18,328 bases of DNA from JAYSFC01 sp041913505 (GTDB taxonomy: Bacteria; Pseudomonadota; Gammaproteobacteria; Burkholderiales; Burkholderiaceae_C). The stretch lies in the NCBI GenBank assembly GCA_041913505.1, contig JAYSFC010000072.1, positions 1-18,328 on the forward strand, read 5' to 3'. The notes below the pieces were generated by a model that saw nothing but the letters and a program-made list of their open reading frames with translations, was not told the origin of the DNA and searched no databases. Positions within the stretch are counted from its first letter, which is position 1. The number at the start of each line of letters is the position of its first letter. Made by a program: the position numbers and the translations under genes. Below, piece by piece: positions 14,907 to 18,328 of the stretch.

Positions 14907-16274
14907 ATGAGCAGCAACACCATCCAGCGCCTGGCCACGGCCAACATGTACGACAGTTCGATCCGCAACCTGAGCCAGCGCCAGACCACGCTGTCGAACC
15001 TGCAGGAGAACCTCACCTCGGGCAAGCGCGTGGTGCGCGCCAGCGACGACCCCGTGGCCGCCGCGCAGGCCGAGCGCGCGCTCACCCGCATCAGCCGCAT
15101 CCAGACCGAGCAGCGCGCGCTCGACACGCAGCGCAACGCCATCGCCCAAGCCGAGTCGACGCTGGGCGACGCGGTGAACGTGGTGCAGGCTATGCGCGAG
15201 CTCGTGGTGAACGCGGGCAGCGGCACCCTCAAGGCGGAGGACCGCAAGACCATCGCCAACCAACTGCAGAGCCTGCGCGAGCAGCTCACCGACATCGCCA
15301 ACCGCAAGGACACCAACGGCGTGCCGCTGCTGGGAGCGCTGGGCAGCCAGCTCACCGCCTTCCTCGGCCCGCTGTCCGGCAGCCCGGACTATCTCTTCAA
15401 CGGCCAGCCGGGGCAGAACGCCAGCACGGGTACGTCGATCGCATCGACGCTGGACGGGCACGCCACCTTCATGTTCAACCCGCAGCGCGATGGCGTGTTC
15501 GAGGCCGCGATCTCCAACACCAGCCCCAACCCGGCCTACGCGCTCAATGGCCGCCAGTTCACCACCAGCGCGGTGACGGTGACCAATCCGCAGCAGTTGC
15601 AGAAGCCCGCGCCGACCGTTCCGCCCGCGCCACCCGCCACGCCCTACACCTACAGCGTGGCCTTCTCGGGCGTGACCCCCAACCCCGACGGCACCTACAA
15701 CGCCACCTACGACATCACCAGCACCAACCCGGCCTACGTGTCGCCGGGCCCGCAGACGGTGAACAACATCGCACCGGACAAGGCCTCCAGCATCGCCGTG
15801 AACATCACCGACCCCGGTGGCGCCACGCTCGGCTTCAGCATCAGCGCCCTGGCCACCAAGGACCCCGTCACCGGGACCACGGTGTTCTCCCCCGCGCCGG
15901 GCGACACGGTCACGCTGTCGGCCAGCGCCAGCATGTTCAGCACGCTGGACAGCGCCATCAAGGGCATCGGCGGCGCCGCGAACAACAACGCCGCCACCCA
16001 GGCCGTGGGCCAGGCGCTGGCCAATATCGACGCGGGCCTGGAGCGCATCCACAACATGCGCGGCTACGCGGGCGAGCTGCTCAACCGCGCGGACCGCATC
16101 GCGGGCGACCAGGGCAACCGCTCCGTCCAGCTCGAAGCCGACCGCTCGCGCGCCGAGGATCTCGATATGATCAAGGGCATTTCGGACTTCCAGAACGCCC
16201 AGGTGGGCTACGAGGCCGCCCTCAAGTCCTACGCCCAGGTGCAAAAGCTGTCCCTGTTCAATTTCATTAGCTGA
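14907..16274 (+). CDS. flgL: Hook-filament junction protein FlgL (HAP3), long form
   Basis: FlgL is the second junction protein and joins FlgK to flagellin. The 455-residue product has flagellin-like ends: MSSNTIQRLATANMYDSSIR, SNLQENLTSGKRVVRASDDP (about residues 31-50, the FlgL hallmark) and the ALTRISRIQTEQRALD helix; at the C-terminus NMRGYAGELLNRADRIAGDQ and LDMIKGISDFQNAQVGYEAA. Salmonella FlgL has 317 residues; the additional length is a central beta-rich insert (about 225-365) that starts with a Pro/Ala linker (residues 234-246) and continues with YTYSVAFSGVTPNPDGTYNA and NITDPGGATLGFSISALATK. GGAG lies 8 nt before the ATG. The ends are clearly FlgL, so the insert is a variable exposed domain, not a separate gene. 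Confidence 0.95.
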   Translation: MSSNTIQRLATANMYDSSIRNLSQRQTTLSNLQENLTSGKRVVRASDDPVAAAQAERALTRISRIQTEQRALDTQRNAIAQAESTLGDAVNVVQAMRELVVNAGSGTLKAEDRKTIANQLQSLREQLTDIANRKDTNGVPLLGALGSQLTAFLGPLSGSPDYLFNGQPGQNASTGTSIASTLDGHATFMFNPQRDGVFEAAISNTSPNPAYALNGRQFTTSAVTVTNPQQLQKPAPTVPPAPPATPYTYSVAFSGVTPNPDGTYNATYDITSTNPAYVSPGPQTVNNIAPDKASSIAVNITDPGGATLGFSISALATKDPVTGTTVFSPAPGDTVTLSASASMFSTLDSAIKGIGGAANNNAATQAVGQALANIDAGLERIHNMRGYAGELLNRADRIAGDQGNRSVQLEADRSRAEDLDMIKGISDFQNAQVGYEAALKSYAQVQKLSLFNFIS

Positions 16275-16287
16275 CCCACCGGCCTCC

Positions 16288-17526
16288 ATGGTCCAATCCG
16301 TCCTCGGCAGCCTCACCCTGGGCTACCGCCCGCTCTGGAACGCCGCCCGCCGCCTGGCGGGCGTGCAGCTTTACGTGCAGGACGATCCCGCCACCGCCGT
16401 GGATGCCCCCCACCTGCTGCGCACGCTGCAGGAGCTGTGGTCCGCGAGCTCGCCGCCGCTGCTGATCTCGGCCCAGTCGCACCAGCTGCTCTACCACCTG
16501 CTCGAACATGCGCCGCGCGGCAGCCCCTGGATCGAGGTGCGCGGCGACTGGTTGTCCGACTCGGCGATCTACGCGCGCGTGCAGGCCGCGCACCAGCGTG
16601 GCCTCAAGCTCGTGTGGCGCGGCGACCTGGCCCACCTGCCCGACCCCGATGTGGCGGCCTGCTTCGACAACAGCCTGCTGAGCCTGTCCGCTCAGGAAGC
16701 GGTGGCTGCGCTGCAGTCCGGCACCGCCCAGCGCGCCACGGCGCCCGCACCGCGTCCGAGCCCCGTGCTCGACGGGCAGATGTACGAGAACCTGCCGAGC
16801 CTGGCGCTCGCCTCGCACTGCCTGGACGCGCACCGTGCGGTGGCCGTCGCCGGCTGGCCCGCCGAGGACGTGCTCTACGGCCTGCGCCACCAGCAGCTGC
16901 AGCCCTCGCACAGCAGCGTGCTCAAGCTCATGAAGGCCATCGACGCCGAGCAGTCGCTGGAGGCCTTCGAGCACATCCTGGGCGAGGAGCCGCTGCTGGC
17001 CTACCGCTTCATGGTCTACACCAATTCGGCCGCGCTGGGCCTGCGCACGGGCGTGGACTCGCTGCGCCGCGGGCTGGTGATGATGGGCTACGGATCGCTC
17101 AAGCGCTGGCTCTCGGACCAGTTGCCGCACGCGAGCACCGACCCCAACCTGCAGCCCATCCGTGAGGCGATGGTGGTGCGCGCCCGGCTCACGGAGCGCC
17201 TCATCGAGGCCGGCATCGAGCACGACCTGCGCCGCGAGGTCTACCTCGCGGGCCTGTTCTCGCAGCTCGATGACCTGCTGAACGAGCCGCTGGGCACCAT
17301 CCTGCGCCGCCTGCCGCTGTCCGAGCGCATCGTCAATGCCGTGGTGCTGCGCACCGGCCCCTACGCACCCAGCCTGGAAATGGCGCAGGCCCTGGAGGGC
17401 GACGACGCCAAGGTCGTGCGCGACCTGTGCGAGGCGCACGGGCTGAACCTGGAGAGCGTGAACCGGGCGCTGTTGCGGGTGCTCTGCGACCTGCAGGTGG
17501 AGCGGCCCGGCGCGTCCGCGGACTGA
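16288..17526 (+). CDS. Degenerate EAL plus HDOD domain protein (YuxH-like signalling family)
   Basis: The 412-residue product resembles YuxH-type proteins, an N-terminal EAL-like domain joined to a C-terminal HDOD domain. The start LGSLTLGYRPLWNAARRLAG matches the IARQPIYDRxxxVxGYELL opening of such EAL domains. WIEV (residues 81-84) takes the place of the LE-acid strand, but the metal-binding DDF motif is replaced by RGD (111-113), and no EAL signature is present, so cyclic-di-GMP hydrolysis is unlikely. The C-terminal half (about 200-400) has the HDOD pattern: LGEEPLLAYRFMVYTNSAAL, TGVDSLRRGLVMMGYGSLKR and REVYLAGLFSQLDDLL; the catalytic HD pair is absent, as usual for HDOD. It begins 13 bp after flgL without a clear ribosome site, so it is probably co-expressed with the junction genes. 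A role in motility signalling is inferred from context only. Confidence 0.78.
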   Translation: MVQSVLGSLTLGYRPLWNAARRLAGVQLYVQDDPATAVDAPHLLRTLQELWSASSPPLLISAQSHQLLYHLLEHAPRGSPWIEVRGDWLSDSAIYARVQAAHQRGLKLVWRGDLAHLPDPDVAACFDNSLLSLSAQEAVAALQSGTAQRATAPAPRPSPVLDGQMYENLPSLALASHCLDAHRAVAVAGWPAEDVLYGLRHQQLQPSHSSVLKLMKAIDAEQSLEAFEHILGEEPLLAYRFMVYTNSAALGLRTGVDSLRRGLVMMGYGSLKRWLSDQLPHASTDPNLQPIREAMVVRARLTERLIEAGIEHDLRREVYLAGLFSQLDDLLNEPLGTILRRLPLSERIVNAVVLRTGPYAPSLEMAQALEGDDAKVVRDLCEAHGLNLESVNRALLRVLCDLQVERPGASAD

Positions 17527-17555
17527 TACGGCGCCGCCTTCGAGGGAAGATCGGC

Positions 17556-17575
17556 CAAACCCCTTTCCGGGTTTG
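17556..17575. terminator. Stem-loop between the EAL-HDOD gene and the convergent aminotransferase gene
   Basis: CAAACCC (17556-17562) and GGGTTTG (17569-17575) are exact inverted repeats around a 6-nt loop CTTTCC. The hairpin lies 30 bp after the EAL-HDOD stop and 10 bp beyond the end of the opposing gene. A T6 run (17590-17595) follows on the + strand, 15 bases beyond the stem and already inside the opposing gene. It is a plausible but weak terminator for the flgB-L-EAL/HDOD transcript. Confidence 0.5.
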
Positions 17576-17584
17576 CGCTGACAG

Positions 17585-18328
17585 CTATCTTTTTTGCACC
17601 TTCTCCAGCGTTTGCGCGCGCACGCGCTGGAACACGCGCCAGAACTGCGCATCCTGCGTGGTCGAGAAGTTGATGCGCATCAGCGTGCTGGGCTGGCGGC
17701 TGGCGTGGAACAGCGCGCCGGGCGCGAGCAGGTAGCCTTCGTCCAGCATGCGCTGGGCCAGCGCGTCGGTGTCCGCCCCGGTGTCGACCCAGCCGAACAT
17801 GCCATTGGGTTCGGCGGCGAAGGTGCAGCCCGCTTCCAGTGCCAGCTGCACGCTGCGCGCGCGCGCCTGGGCCAGGCGCTGGCGCATGCGCTCGGCGTGG
17901 CGGCGCAGCTGCCCCTGATCGATGCACAGGGCCAGCGCCTTTTCCAGCAGCGAGGGCGTGGTCAGCGTGGACAGCAGCTTGGTGTCGAGCAGGCGCTCCA
18001 TCAGCGCCACGGGCGCGGCCAAGTAGCCCACGCGCCAGGCCGGCGCCAGGATCTTGGCGAAGCCGCCCACGTAGATGCTGCGCGACAGGCCGTCGAGCAC
18101 CGTCAGCCGCGTGGCGTGGCCGGGGGCGATGTGGCTGTAGGTGTCGTCCTCCACCACGTGAAAGCCGTGGCGCTGCGCCAGTTGCAACACCTGGTGCGCG
18201 CGCCCGGGCGCGAGGCTGTAGCCCGTGGGGTTGTGCAGCACGCTCACGCTGACGAACAGCTTGGGCGCGTGCAGCTCGCAGTAGCGCGCCATCACCTCCA
18301 GGTCGGGGCCCTCGGCGCGGCGCGGCAC
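17585..18328 (-). CDS. MocR/GntR-type PLP-dependent aminotransferase-like protein, C-terminal part (5' end outside window)
   Basis: The frame is open to the window edge at 18328, so only the last 248 residues are seen. They are the large and small domains of a fold-type I aminotransferase: VSVLHNPTG holds the Asn-Pro of the cofactor site, VVEDDTY holds the Asp and Tyr that hold the pyridine ring, and YVGGFAKILAPAWRVGYL contains the Schiff-base lysine with the following arginine. LMRINFS near the end holds the substrate carboxylate arginine. The wording VLHNPTG and GGFAKxLAPxxRVG is typical of MocR-type regulators, where a GntR winged-helix domain is fused in front; that domain would lie beyond 18328 and cannot be confirmed. 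It has no flagellar link and is convergent with the EAL-HDOD gene. The stop codon lies in a short intergenic-repeat-like sequence (17582-17593). Confidence 0.85.
   Translation of the reverse strand: MPRRAEGPDLEVMARYCELHAPKLFVSVSVLHNPTGYSLAPGRAHQVLQLAQRHGFHVVEDDTYSHIAPGHATRLTVLDGLSRSIYVGGFAKILAPAWRVGYLAAPVALMERLLDTKLLSTLTTPSLLEKALALCIDQGQLRRHAERMRQRLAQARARSVQLALEAGCTFAAEPNGMFGWVDTGADTDALAQRMLDEGYLLAPGALFHASRQPSTLMRINFSTTQDAQFWRVFQRVRAQTLEKVQKR

Noticed and set aside
1..18328. Mobile elements, tRNA/rRNA genes, CRISPR arrays, toxin-antitoxin or defence genes
   Set aside because: Nothing supports any of them. The window is filled by flagellar genes with short gaps, one EAL-HDOD gene and part of one aminotransferase gene; no gap exceeds 182 bp.

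Overview
The window is one contiguous stretch of chromosomal flagellar genes from a GC-rich betaproteobacterium. Gene content and order (flhA-flhF-flhG-like-fliA, then flgN/flgM/flgA pointing back, then flgBCDEFGHIJKL), a FlgJ with a fused glucosaminidase domain, and the style of the intergenic hairpins fit Burkholderiales. Family Comamonadaceae (Acidovorax-like) is my best guess from memory of such loci; it has not been tested by a search.

Layout. Positions 1-3708 (+) hold the 3' end of flhA (export gate), flhF (SRP-type GTPase), a degenerate flhG/MinD-like gene and fliA (sigma-28), in a tightly coupled operon that ends at a perfect hairpin. Positions 3790-5348 (-) hold flgA, flgM and flgN. 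A very good sigma-28 promoter lies between flgA and flgM, so FliA should drive its own anti-sigma factor and the FlgN chaperone. Positions 5349-5530 are a divergent control region. Positions 5531-16274 (+) hold flgB to flgL: rod, hook scaffold, hook, L and P rings with their secretion signals, rod cap/muramidase, and the two hook-filament junction proteins. Gaps are 1-31 bp except for a 150-bp gap with hairpins between flgH and flgI. Positions 16288-17526 (+) hold a degenerate EAL-HDOD protein 13 bp after flgL. Positions 17585-18328 (-) hold the 3' part of an unrelated MocR-type aminotransferase/regulator, which marks the edge of the flagellar block.

How it works together. FlhA and its partners export rod, hook and junction subunits. 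FlhF and the FlhG-like protein set where and how many flagella are built. FlgM holds FliA inactive until the hook-basal body is complete and FlgM is exported; FliA then drives late genes, including flgM-flgN. FlgN chaperones FlgK and FlgL to the export gate.

I see no tRNA, rRNA, CRISPR array, insertion sequence, prophage or wholly new system. The points worth a second look are the FlhG-like protein without a P-loop but with a recognisable FlhF-activating helix, the sigma-28 promoter, a C10 tract in flgE, proline-rich inserts in FlgE, FlgK and FlgL, a FlgI with a single mature cysteine, the hairpins between flgH and flgI, and the catalytically dead EAL-HDOD protein attached to the operon.
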